Assembly: GCA_016800925.1 (NCBI GenBank)
Contig: JABCPU010000792.1
Location: 1-26,446 of the forward strand
Source of the DNA: Suillus spraguei
Lineage: Eukaryota > Basidiomycota > Agaricomycetes > Boletales > Suillaceae
Reading direction: 5' to 3'
DNA length: 26,446 bases
Part shown: in pieces, positions 9,093-18,300 of the stretch
How the letters are laid out: every line of letters starts with the position of its first letter
Numbering within the stretch: the first letter of the stretch is position 1
Program-made: the position numbers and the translations under genes
The notes under the pieces: generated by a model
What the model was told of the DNA's origin: nothing
Databases searched by the model: none
The model's input: the letters and a program-made list of their open reading frames with translations, nothing else

Positions 9093-10992
9093 ATGTTGTC
9101 ATCCGAGGAAATTATCCTCACAAATGCCCTGACTGTGTGCAGCAACGTTCAACGTGGCCGCTATTTGGGTGTCGTGAAAGACCAGTTGACATTTGCAAGG
9201 CAAACGGGTCGTCTCGTGGTGAGTACTGTCAGCTCCACACACCACTCGCTGTCACTTCATCAACCACATAGGAGGAAGCAATCAGTCATGCCACACATGT
9301 GATGGCTATCCCACCGATCCTGTTGTCATGTGCTGTGGAATTACATCACTGTAGTGAAAAGAAGGTTATTTTCCGGGTGCCCGCGTGGGGGGCCATAGGG
9401 TATAACGACCGCCGCATCTTGAAACATCCGCTAAGGAACCAGGCAAAAGCGTGGATGGCGAGTAAGGTCGATCTACGAGACAAAAGCTTGCAACTGGATA
9501 TATTATCTGGAGATCCATTGGACTGGCAGCAGATCTTGGGTAATGCGGGTGGAGGAGAGGTGAGTAGAAGTTTCGAGCTTGTGAATTTGCAGGGAGACCG
9601 AAAATCCCCGAGGGCATATGCGCAGCAGGACTTCTTCAGTGTAGAACAGGGAAAGGGGACAACGAAAAGGAACTGCGGAGGGCTACCCATGGAGGAGTCC
9701 ATGACAGTGTACAGGACGGGAGGAAAGCGTAGGAGGATGGGCGATAATCATGCAGGGAATGTCGAGACTCCGGGCGAGATGAACACCGGTAGGCTATCAA
9801 TAGTAAGCACTCCGCTGCATACCTTGCGTCCCGATATTCATTGAATAGAACGAATCACTGGTACCAAGTAGAGTTGTGAAGATGGAACAGACCGATGATG
9901 TAAGGACGGTCCTGGTTTCATTAACGGATGCTAATCAGCCGCGCAGGTTGGGAACAGCCAGCATGAATGTTGCACGCCCTGTAATAAACGTGGAGTACAA
10001 TGCATCGCGATACGCAGTACAAAGACGGGGCGGCTCCTCCAATCATGCGGGGAATGTTCCAGGAAGAAACAGAAATGTTTTTACGGCGATGCGCCATCAG
10101 CGATGCCGAGAGGTCGTAGACAAACGACATCTCGTATGAAATCGAGGGTACCATCCAGGATGGCGACTCCATGTGTTGTATCAGCATTACCTGAACCAGG
10201 AAGTGGTCGGATGGTGGCCGCTGCACCCCGAGCAAGTCTACGGAAATTACATTCCCGTCACCGCAGCATGGCTCGGGCGCCAATTGTATCTCCAGAACGC
10301 ATCCCATCATTTTGTAAGTGAATCTTATGAAGTCAGATGGTCTTTCACTTACAATGGGTCGCACAGATGTCTTGCTCCCCCATTTCCGGGACGTTCTGCG
10401 GGACGAGATTCATCACCGGGTGACCGCTGTCGAACGAGGTATGAATGTGGCTATGGCAGCAGTTGAATCACTTGGAAGACAGTATCAGGCGTTGGCGCAG
10501 GAGGTGTCCGCCATCCAGGAGTTCATGCAAATTCCCAACACTGACCCCCGCAGAGCTATGTCTAATCCTCCAGCCCGCACGCTATCATCTGCGGCCATAC
10601 TTCCGTCCGTGAGGATACTTCCGCACGACGGACACCCCCGAAGCACATCGCTACCGCCCTCCCCGGCACTACATGAGACACCCAATTCTGCATTTCCAGA
10701 ATTGCCAGTGAGTCGGACAGCTGTTGATATATCCTTTCCTCCCGCACAGGCCATCGAGGGCCTGTCCGTTGTCCCTCCTCGCCAAATCAACGTCGCCCGC
10801 TCACACGATCATCTTCCGCAGGCCGGGCTAGTGACTGAGCCAGTTCACGCCTGTAATGGTTCTGAGCCAGCACCGGTCGGTAAGGAAATCAGTCAAGCAT
10901 GTGAGGGATCAGAGGTTGTGGGGGATGCCGAAAGCAACGCTCTCGTTCCCGGACCTACACAGGTTGGACAACATGATCTCACGGAAGGTTAG
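9093..10992 (+). CDS. Hypothetical protein with Zn2Cys6-like cysteine cluster (five-exon model)
   Basis: Proposed exons are 9093-9218, 9272-9802, 9849-9899, 9947-10313 and 10367-10992. The introns are 53, 46, 47 and 53 nt, all GT-AG. GCTAATC lies in the third intron and CTTAC in the fourth. The joined frame is open for 566 codons. Splicing the third intron reveals C245, C248, C255, C270, C273 and C280, two CxxCx6C halves separated by 14 residues; the second half reads CGECSRKKQKC. This matches the Zn(II)2Cys6 fungal DNA-binding pattern, with a linker slightly longer than usual. A basic, Arg/Ser-rich stretch follows, then a probable coiled coil (about 359-410) and a Pro/Ser-rich tail. The N-terminal 220 residues are unfamiliar. 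Uncertainties: the 46-nt intron may instead be the boundary of two genes, and GTGAGT at 9560 could start another in-frame intron (9560-9625). DNA-binding is inferred; no regulator domain was recognised. Confidence 0.6.
9219..10366 (+). other. Four introns of the zinc-cluster gene (9219-9271, 9803-9848, 9900-9946, 10314-10366)
   Basis: Each begins GTGAGT, GTAAGC, GTAAGG or GTAAGT and ends in AG. The first removes nothing essential yet restores one frame between two open stretches (phase 0). The second removes the TGA at 9842-9844. The third joins ATGGAACAGACCGATGAT to the cysteine cluster. The fourth is phase 1 and joins the basic region to the coiled coil. Consistent phases through all four joins support a real gene. 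Confidence 0.6.
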
Positions 10993-11560
10993 CTGCTCCG
11001 TTCTAAAACTTGTTTCACCACGCCCGATACCTCTTGTGAGGATTTATCTGCATACTCAAACAGTCATATTGTTACTGTGTTGTGGATGCCCTTCGTCACC
11101 CCACCTTTTACTAGATTCCCAATCATATGATCACCATACGACCTTCTAATAATGGACATCACTTCATATCAAGCCCTGCTATGGTTGCTATCTCTTTCCG
11201 AAGATTATATTCAGACAGGTTTCATCACTGCAAGATGCTGTGGTTGTAGAGGTGACTCGTACAGCGTGAGCTTGGCTCCCTGAGTGCTGCCCATTTTACG
11301 CACCATTGGCTGCATCTACCTTGAATTATATTCCTCGTCGCTGAAGTCAGATAGAGACCTAGTCAAAAACAGAAGGCCAATTTCACGTATCAAGTCAAGG
11401 CCAAAGGGCTTCATGATTTGTTGATCAACATGAAGGACAAGCTGATTCGGTTTTGGCCGGGGAGACCCGCTCTGCAAATATCTTGTTCGTCCATGGAATG
11501 GTGATTTCCTCGAGCTTCCTGGCCACGCAGTATGACGCTCCAAAAGGAACTTTAATAAAT

Positions 11561-11632
11561 TGCGCGATACGGCATCGAGTGCGTGATACACAACATCGAG
11601 TGCGCGATACACAACCTCAAAGTGCGCGATAA
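11561..11632 (+). repeat. Short tandem repeat, about 21-bp unit
   Basis: The units TGCGCGATACGGCATCGAG, TGCGTGATACACAACATCGAG and TGCGCGATACACAACCTCAAAG are followed by a partial TGCGCGATAACC. The unit is repeated about three and a half times with a few changes. Confidence 0.75.
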
Positions 11633-12216
11633 CCAGCTACTAGCTATTTCAAGCGTTGGGCAGCCTCCTTACAAGGTTGAAGAATTCGTCCATTCAGCAA
11701 AAATCTATCTATTCCATTCCACCACAACTGTTTCCGGTCCTCCTCACATTTCTTTTGCTTTGTACAAGTTCCTGCATGCACCATAGGTGGGACTTCCTAT
11801 GCAATGGGCCGATGGTGCACATCGAGACGTTCCTTGACTTTGAGTATAGTGTTTCACACAACAGACCTAATAGCGTGACATTCCTCGTCAGAGATATTGT
11901 TGATGCGAGCTGAAATGAGTTGCTCAAAAGCATGCGGCAAGAATTATTTGACATTATACGTCAGTGCGAGCGAGAGAAGTTGTACTGGTTCGAGTGAGTA
12001 ACGTTGCCGGCAAACAGCATAGACATGTGCATCTTTGCAAACGTAAATGTCGCTAAGCTCCAGCTCCAGTAGTTGAATTATGGCAAATTTGGTATTTTGC
12101 GAACATCAGGCCTCCATCTGCATGATATCGGCTATCAGACTAGGAGTCCATGCTGGAAATCAACCGGTCAATGTAGTAGTCACTTTTTTGTTTGACTCCG
12201 ATACCACTACGCTAGC

Positions 12217-12240
12217 GGAGTTACTATATTAGGTAACTCC
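12217..12240. repeat. Short perfect inverted repeat
   Basis: GGAGTTAC (12217-12224) and GTAACTCC (12233-12240) can form an 8-bp stem with an 8-nt AT-rich loop. No gene end or element boundary next to it was identified, so a role is unknown. Confidence 0.5.
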
Positions 12241-12799
12241 ACCCACTGCACAGTGCACTCGTTACCCGTCTCTCATTCTATGTAATTCATCTTTCACTGC
12301 AACTTTTCTCTCTCGTCTGGAATTTAGTTTCTTACATAAAGTTCTAATGCAGATATTAACAAGCTCCCAAAACGTTATTCGACGACTGTCTCTGGTGCCA
12401 CAGACCTCGCAAAATACACCTCGAGTCATCAACTGGCTCTTTTTCTAAGGCTGGGTCGCACTTCGCCACTATTGATATACGTTCGACGCATCTTTTATTC
12501 TCTCAGCATTCAACATCGTCGTGTTGCCAGCCGCTTGACTTTGTAGCGCCTCAACCATCTGATATCATCTCGCGTAGTGTCCGCGACTCTGATAGCCCTA
12601 TCTGCCCCCCTTGTATTGATCCCTCGTCTGAAGATTGTTTTATTGGTGACGTGAATATTGCTGTCTAATCTCTCGTGCACTCTTCTATTTAGTATCTTTT
12701 CTAGTAACATACTACGGAGCATTTATGGCCTATACCCTTACTATGGTGCACTTTCTTGATAATAATGCACCATTACTACTACTGGCCAGGCCTTAAAAA

Positions 12800-13612
12800 T
12801 CATTTGAACTTGGTACTGGGCATCCAGAACGCATTTGGTTTGAGCACAGAGTGCATGCACATGTCTTTGCAAAAATTATATCGGAACTCCGTGGGCTTGG
12901 GCATTCCAGTTCCAAGTCTCTCTCCCTCGAAGAACAACTGGCTATCTTCCTATACACTGCTGTTACTGGCCCGTCAATCAGGCATATTGGAAAGAGGTTT
13001 CAGCATTCTAATGAGACTATTTCTTGGTGAGTGTTGTATTCGTAGACTAGATTCATTTATCTTATTTGTCTAGATACTTTCGAAGGATGCTCAGCATTTT
13101 TGCCACTCCCCTGTTCTATTCAAAATATGTACACCTCCCATCAGACGAAGTTTCCCAGAGAATTCACGAGAACACCAAATTTTGACCCTTCTTCCAGGAT
13201 GCCATTGGCGCACTTGATGGGAGTCACATACATGCTACACCTCCTGCACTTGAACGTGCTGCCTACCGTGATTGTAAGGGTCTCATCTCTCAAAACTGTT
13301 CATTTGTGTGCAACTTTGACATGAATTTCACTTATGCTCTCACTGGCTGGGAGGGCTCTGCTACTGATGCATGAGCTAAAGACCTTCATATTCTGGACAG
13401 TAAATATTTTCTGGCAGATGCCAGTTATCCTTCATGCCATGGGCTTCTGATCCCATACTGTGGCATTCACTATCATCTTGCTGAGTGGGGGTGAGCAAGC
13501 ATCAGGTGAGTTTATATCCTTCTGAACACCATCACATACTAACATCAATGAGAGGCCACACAGCAAAGAAGAATTGTTGAATCTCCATCATGTCATGGCA
13601 AGAAACATTATC
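12800..13612 (+). pseudogene. PIF/Harbinger transposase with DDE domain, four in-frame stops
   Basis: Spliced through introns 13027-13073 (47 nt) and 13506-13554 (49 nt, TACTAAC branch site) it gives one continuous frame. Motifs in order: GHPERIWFEHR, LEEQLAIFLYTAVTG, RFQHSNETIS, YFRRML, then FFQDAIGALDGSHIHATPPA with the first catalytic Asp. Next come FTYALTGWEGSATDA with the second Asp, then YFLADASYPSCHGLL, YHLAEW with the catalytic Glu, and RPHSKEELLNL. These are the hallmarks of PIF/Harbinger DDE endonucleases, which cut and paste DNA elements. The frame holds TGA at the first splice junction and at 13183, 13372 and 13492. The C-terminal end after MARN is lost. It is a different subfamily from the fragment at 8119-8567, as the N-terminal halves differ strongly. 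Confidence 0.87.
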
Positions 13613-13737
13613 ATAGCACATGCTGGCGGCATCACATGCTTACCGCACACCACACCGATTGCTGCACCACATACCACATACTGATGTCCTTCCATGTCCT
13701 TGCCTCATCCACATAGCTCCATTTGGTGTGTAGTTTG

Positions 13738-13835
13738 TACATGACTGCTTATCACTGATTCTATGGCAAGTCTTATTACATGTTGCCTCGTGCCGCAGCT
13801 GCCTTGTGCTATGTTTACATACCAGCGGTTACTTC
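13738..13835 (+). repeat. Partial copy of the inverted-repeat family, outer end
   Basis: ATGGCAAGTCTTATTACATG and the following GTGCTATGTTTACATA block match 21102-21165, which lies just beyond the truncated 3' LTR of copy B. The repeat ends where the 5' LTR starts. The 13613-13737 gap before it shows no gene. Confidence 0.7.
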
Positions 13836-14005
13836 TGTTACAGTTGTACGTGCCCCTATTCATTTTCCCCTTTGTTCCTTTACTTGTATATCTTGTTACG
13901 TGACTCTGACTCATATGCTTAACGCATCTGTATGATACATACCTTCCTTACTAGGATACGCAGTTATGTTCTCACGGATACTTGGTCTGTGCGCGCATAT
14001 TGGCC

Positions 14006-14012
14006 TATTTAA
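14006..14012 (+). promoter_or_regulatory. LTR TATA box (copy B)
   Basis: TATTTAA is kept in all three complete LTRs, always 34 nt before ACTTTAATCTT. It is the likely core promoter that sets the start of the genomic RNA. Confidence 0.6.
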
Positions 14013-14039
14013 GCACAGTGTACTTGTAGTAGATTCCCT

Positions 14040-14050
14040 ACTTTAATCTT
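14040..14050 (+). promoter_or_regulatory. Predicted self-primer sequence (copy B)
   Basis: ACTTTAATCTT is complementary to the primer binding site at 14313-14323 over 11 consecutive bases, with mismatches immediately on both sides. Its place after the TATA box predicts that it forms the RNA 5' end, the primer in Tf1-like self-priming. Confidence 0.7.
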
Positions 14051-14312
14051 ACTGGGTTTTACCTGGAATCTCCTTCGCTTAGGTCTCCAACCTAAGTCGT
14101 CTTGAATCGTCTCTAAGTCTAAGCACTCCTTAGCCTTAGTCTCTATTCTCGCAGATACCTCTCGGACTTGTCCTTGAGGCTGAACCCTTGATCGTACTCA
14201 GAACGCGTTCCTTGTACTTTCACTTTGTCCTCTTCTGGACATTGTAAGAACTCCCAGCAGACCGTCTGTGTCTTTTCACTGTCGCTGGTGACGCCACCCC
14301 AGTTCGTAACAA

Positions 14313-14323
14313 AAGATTAAAGT
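14313..14323 (+). promoter_or_regulatory. Primer binding site, self-priming type (copy B)
   Basis: AAGATTAAAGT begins one base after the LTR end. It shows no TGG start typical of a tRNA 3' CCA pairing. Copy A has the same site and spacing. Confidence 0.7.
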
Positions 14324-14511
14324 CCATTTTGATCGTCGACTATCCAGTCTTCGACCCTGAGCCCTGATCACCTAGATCAGCAGACTAGCGTACGCGTACG
14401 CTGAGCAGATTGTCAAGAGGAAATCCCCTGACAGAAGAAAAGCCCTGACGGACAGCAAGACAGCGCGTGTAGGCACTGAGAAAGTATAACTCACCAGAAG
14501 AATCATCAACC

Positions 14512-15348
14512 ATGTCGACCAAAGAATTCGAATACAAGATCGGTCAACCGATTGGTTTCGATGGAGATCGTGATAACTCTCGCGAGTTTATCCAGTTGTG
14601 CAATTTGCACTTTGACATCAATGAAAAGCTTTACACCACCGACAAACAGAAGATCATCTACATAACTTCTTTTATGACCGAGAAGAACGCCAAATCTTGG
14701 AAAGAACAATTTCTGGAACACGCCCAATCTACCGACACTTCTGGACAAAAAGTTGGTTATGGGACAATGGCAGATTTTATGAAGAGCTTCAAGGAAGCAT
14801 TCGAACCAGTGGATACCAAAGGAACTGCCCTCACAAGACTCAGAGATCTCAAACAAGGAACTGGAGATCTCCACACCTACATTGCTGACTTTGAGGCACT
14901 AGCAGCCAAGGCTCAGATCACTGACAACGCGACGAAGATCCAGTTCTTCCAAGACGGCCTTAATTGGGGTATCCTTACAAAGCTTTTCAATACAGGAGAT
15001 GTCTCCGAAATATTCAGAGACGTTGTGCTGCAATGCGTTGCTATTGACAATGCCCATCATCGGCTTAACGCCATGAGGACACGTCATACTCCACAACAAA
15101 AGAAAAAGAACTACGGGAATGCACGGTATATTCCGAGCCGTGATTCCAACGCAATGGTCGTAGATCGAATTTCCGATATGGAAAGATCCGAATGCATGAA
15201 GAAAGGGCAATGCTTCGGATGCAAGAAGACAGGACACCGAATCCATAACTGTCCTGAAAGAAAGAAGAAGACCCCACTCAGACAAACCGAAGTCAAAGGG
15301 GAAGAAGAAGATGAAGAGACTGTGAGACGAATTGTTGAGGATTTTTGA
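14512..15348 (+). CDS. gag: Gag capsid/nucleocapsid protein
   Basis: This 278-residue protein forms the retrotransposon particle and packages its RNA. The ATG at 14512 (CAACCATGTCG) is the first after the LTR leader and is shared with copy A. The N-terminal two thirds are the helical retrotransposon Gag region (for example FNTGDV and DLHTYIADFEALA segments). A basic linker follows, and then one CCHC zinc knuckle at C234, C237, H242 and C247 (CFGCKKTGHRIHNC). The tail is rich in Glu, Lys and Arg. The frame is intact. The stop TGA at 15346 is overlapped by pol in the -1 frame. No protease site or matrix domain could be placed by eye. Confidence 0.93.
   Translation: MSTKEFEYKIGQPIGFDGDRDNSREFIQLCNLHFDINEKLYTTDKQKIIYITSFMTEKNAKSWKEQFLEHAQSTDTSGQKVGYGTMADFMKSFKEAFEPVDTKGTALTRLRDLKQGTGDLHTYIADFEALAAKAQITDNATKIQFFQDGLNWGILTKLFNTGDVSEIFRDVVLQCVAIDNAHHRLNAMRTRHTPQQKKKNYGNARYIPSRDSNAMVVDRISDMERSECMKKGQCFGCKKTGHRIHNCPERKKKTPLRQTEVKGEEEDEETVRRIVEDF
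15339..15348 (+). promoter_or_regulatory. Candidate -1 frameshift site between gag and pol
   Basis: Gag ends GAT TTT TGA. The pol frame is open only from 15339, because TGA at 15336-15338 closes it upstream. The only overlap is therefore these ten bases, a T5 run next to the gag stop. A one-base backward slip on TTT re-pairs with TTT and enters pol at TTG ACT TGG. Copy A has the same GGATTTTTGA. It is not a classic X-XXY-YYZ heptamer. No ATG opens pol nearby. Confidence 0.5.
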
Positions 15349-18300
15349 CTTGGAGAAACAAAGATTCGACGTATGTTTCTCCCAATGTATTACTAAGACT
15401 TGTACGCGCTGTAGGTGAAAGAAAAGAACTTCGTGTTCCCATCACTCTCCACTCGCGTACTCGCTTGAAATCCGTCGACACCACCGCTGTTATCGATTCA
15501 GGAGCAGCAGGAACATTCATCTCAGAAGAGTTTGTGAAACTCCATCAAATCACACAACGAAAGCTCAAAACACCGTTTCGAGTCACGACGGCAGATGGAA
15601 CCCTTATAAAAGGAGGACCAATCACGCATTACTGCCTCCTAGTAGTCAAAATCGACGACCGAACCATGTATGGAAAATTCAACATCACCAAGCTAGGAAA
15701 AAAAGACCAAATTCTCCTTGGAATTCCATGGTTACGAGCAATGAACCCAATTATAGACTGGGCCGCTGAAACGCTTATCCTTCCACGGACAGATAAATCA
15801 GATGAGATCGAAATTGATCTAGATATGGATCGGAAGAAGAACGGGTTGCCCCGACTCTTCAATCATCACACCAGATGGCAACATTCCCGTCTTCCGAAAC
15901 CGTTCATCGCTTCTCCTATTGATATTCCTGAAGAACCGGAACCAGAAGTACGAATGCCACGTACTACAGACCCCACTCCACGCGTCCAACTGCCAAGATT
16001 GATATCACCGATTCCTCGCGCAGAGAAGCGCAAGAATGAATCTGAACCCAAGCATCGGGTCGGACAAGAACCTATTGAGCAGTGGCCAATAGAAGAACAG
16101 AAACATGGAAAAAGGAAAACGGAAGAAGAACTCCCAGGGCGAAGCACCAACGTACCGAAATTATCCAAGTTCTTCGTTCCCCCGAAAACCCTCTCAGCTT
16201 CAATAGAAGAAATCCCCGATAAAGAAGAACCCGTGCCCTCGTTGATCCCAACTGAGGATGATGACCAATTCGACACCATGAACGACGTCTGGCATGCGCC
16301 AGAAGTACGCGAAATTTCCTCGTATGAACTAGGAGATGGAGAATTTCTCGTGGAATACGACACTGATGGAGTCAGCATGAGAATTATAGAAGAAGTTTCC
16401 ATGGACACACCTCTCACACGTGATGGAACTTCCCGATTCAAACAACCTTCCAACTACTCCACAGTTCTCCTTCCACCACCAAAATACAGCAACAAGGCTC
16501 AGGAATTCGCTACGGATGAGAAGGAAAAGAAAAAGAAATCCTTTGAAGAATTGGTCCCAGATTATTTGCACGACTTCGCAGACGTCTTTGCTCAAGACGG
16601 GCTGAACAAACTACCCCCCGAACGCCCTGGTATCGATCATCGGATCGACACCAAACCCGGCTTTATCCCTCGCACATCTAAGGTTTACCCGCTATCGGAA
16701 AAAGAACACGCTGCTGTCAAAACGTTTATCGATGAAAACGTTGCGAAAGGCTTTATCTCAGAATCGAAGTCACCTCAAGCTAGCGGCTTCTTCTTTGTGG
16801 GAAAGAAGAGCGGAGAACTGCGTCCCTGTCAAGATTATCGTTACATCAATGATTGGACAGTCAAGAACGCATACCCGCTTCCACTCCCTATTTCCCTTGT
16901 CGCACGTCTTCACAACGCACAGTTCTTTACGAAAATGGATATCCGGTCCGGTTATAACAACATTCGCATCCATCCTGATGACAGGTGGAAAGCTGCTTTT
17001 ACCACGGAATTTGGCCTCTTTGAACTGAATGTCATGTTCTTTGGCCTCTGCAATTCCCCAGCAACTTTTCAAGCATACATGAATCGCACCTTTCAACAAG
17101 AAATCAATGAAGGATGGATGGTTATCTATATGGACGATATCCTGATTTTCTCTACGACAATGGCAGAACACCGTGAACGGACCAGGCGAGTTTTGATGAA
17201 AATACGAAAAGAACACCTGTTCTTGAAACCGGAGAAGTGCACCTTTGATGCAGAAGAAGTGGAATACCTCGGAATGATAATTCGCCCCGGACAAGTTGCT
17301 ATGGACACCGCCAAGACCAAGGGGATCTCCGAATGGCCAATCCCGAAATCTGTAAAAGATGTTCGGTCATTCCTCGGTTTTTGCAACTTCTACCGCACGT
17401 TCATTTCCCACTATTCTGACATCGCTCGACCCCTTATCGATTTAACAAAGAAAGATAAGGCCTTTGAGTGGTCAACCGAATGTATGGACACCTTTGAAGA
17501 ACTAAAACGACGCTTCACATCCCAACCGGTACTCCGCAACCCTGATCCTTCCCGGCAATTTGCTATTGCTACCGATGCTTTGCTTGTAGCAACTGGTGGA
17601 GTTCTACTACAGACTGATGAGAATGGTGTTTATCACCCATGCGCATATCTCTCACAGTCCTTAAACCCCGCAGAGCGAAACTATCAGATCTTTGATCGGG
17701 AACTCCTTGCCGTAATTCGGGCGCTGAACGAATGGCGTCATTATCTCGAAGGAAACCCTCACCCCGTCCTGGTATTCACCGACCATAAGAACCTTCTGTA
17801 CTTTAGAAGTGCACAGAAGCTCACCCGTCACCAAGCACATTGGCAATTGATTTTGTCTATTTACGACGTCGAACTGCATCACATTGCAGGTACTAAATTA
17901 GCAGTACCTGATGCACTATCCCGCCGGCCTGATTATGACTCTGGCAAAGACGATAACGAGGACCAGACCCTCCTCCCTGATGCTCTATTTGTTCGTCTTA
18001 TTGACACAGACTTGAAGGATGTGCTGTCATCCTCAGACCCCCTCGACGACCCTGTCTTCAAGACGGCATCTGATGCCCTTGATGGTGTGTGCCTTCCCCC
18101 TATGAAATCGGCACTTTCTGACTGGAAGATTGAGGAGAATGTCCTCTATTTTAAGAACCGCGCCTATATTCCACCAGTGCATCGCTCCGATATCCTGAAA
18201 AGGTATCATGATCATCCTACCGCGGGTCACCCCGGTAGATTCAAAACTGAAGAACTCGTAAAACGAGAAGCCTGGTGGCCTGCAATGGGCTCTTATATTC

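Larger units (their letters stand above)
10993..12799. other. Intergenic region without a supported gene
   Basis: The first part is presumably the 3' untranslated region of the zinc-cluster gene. A minus-strand 98-codon open stretch at 11316-11612 overlaps short tandem repeats and has no recognised domain. A plus-strand open stretch of about 70 codons near 12450-12668 contains ICPPCIDPSSEDC but has no start codon and no known relative. AATAAA occurs at 11553-11558. Otherwise nothing was recognised. Confidence 0.5.
13836..14311 (+). repeat. 5' LTR of copy B
   Basis: 476 bp, TGTTAC to GTAACA. It shares long blocks with both LTRs of copy A, such as GGCCTATTTAAGCAC and TTACTGGGTTTTACCTGGAA. Confidence 0.93.

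Noticed and set aside
11316..11612. Minus-strand open stretch of 98 codons
   Set aside because: Its N-terminal part is encoded by the 21-bp tandem repeats, and nothing else supports a gene.
14312..14330. tRNA primer binding site after the LTR
   Set aside because: The bases after the LTR do not start with TGG, while an 11-base match to the LTR itself explains them better.
15111..16453. Long minus-strand open frames opposite gag and pol
   Set aside because: They mirror the codon bias of the real plus-strand genes and contain no motifs.
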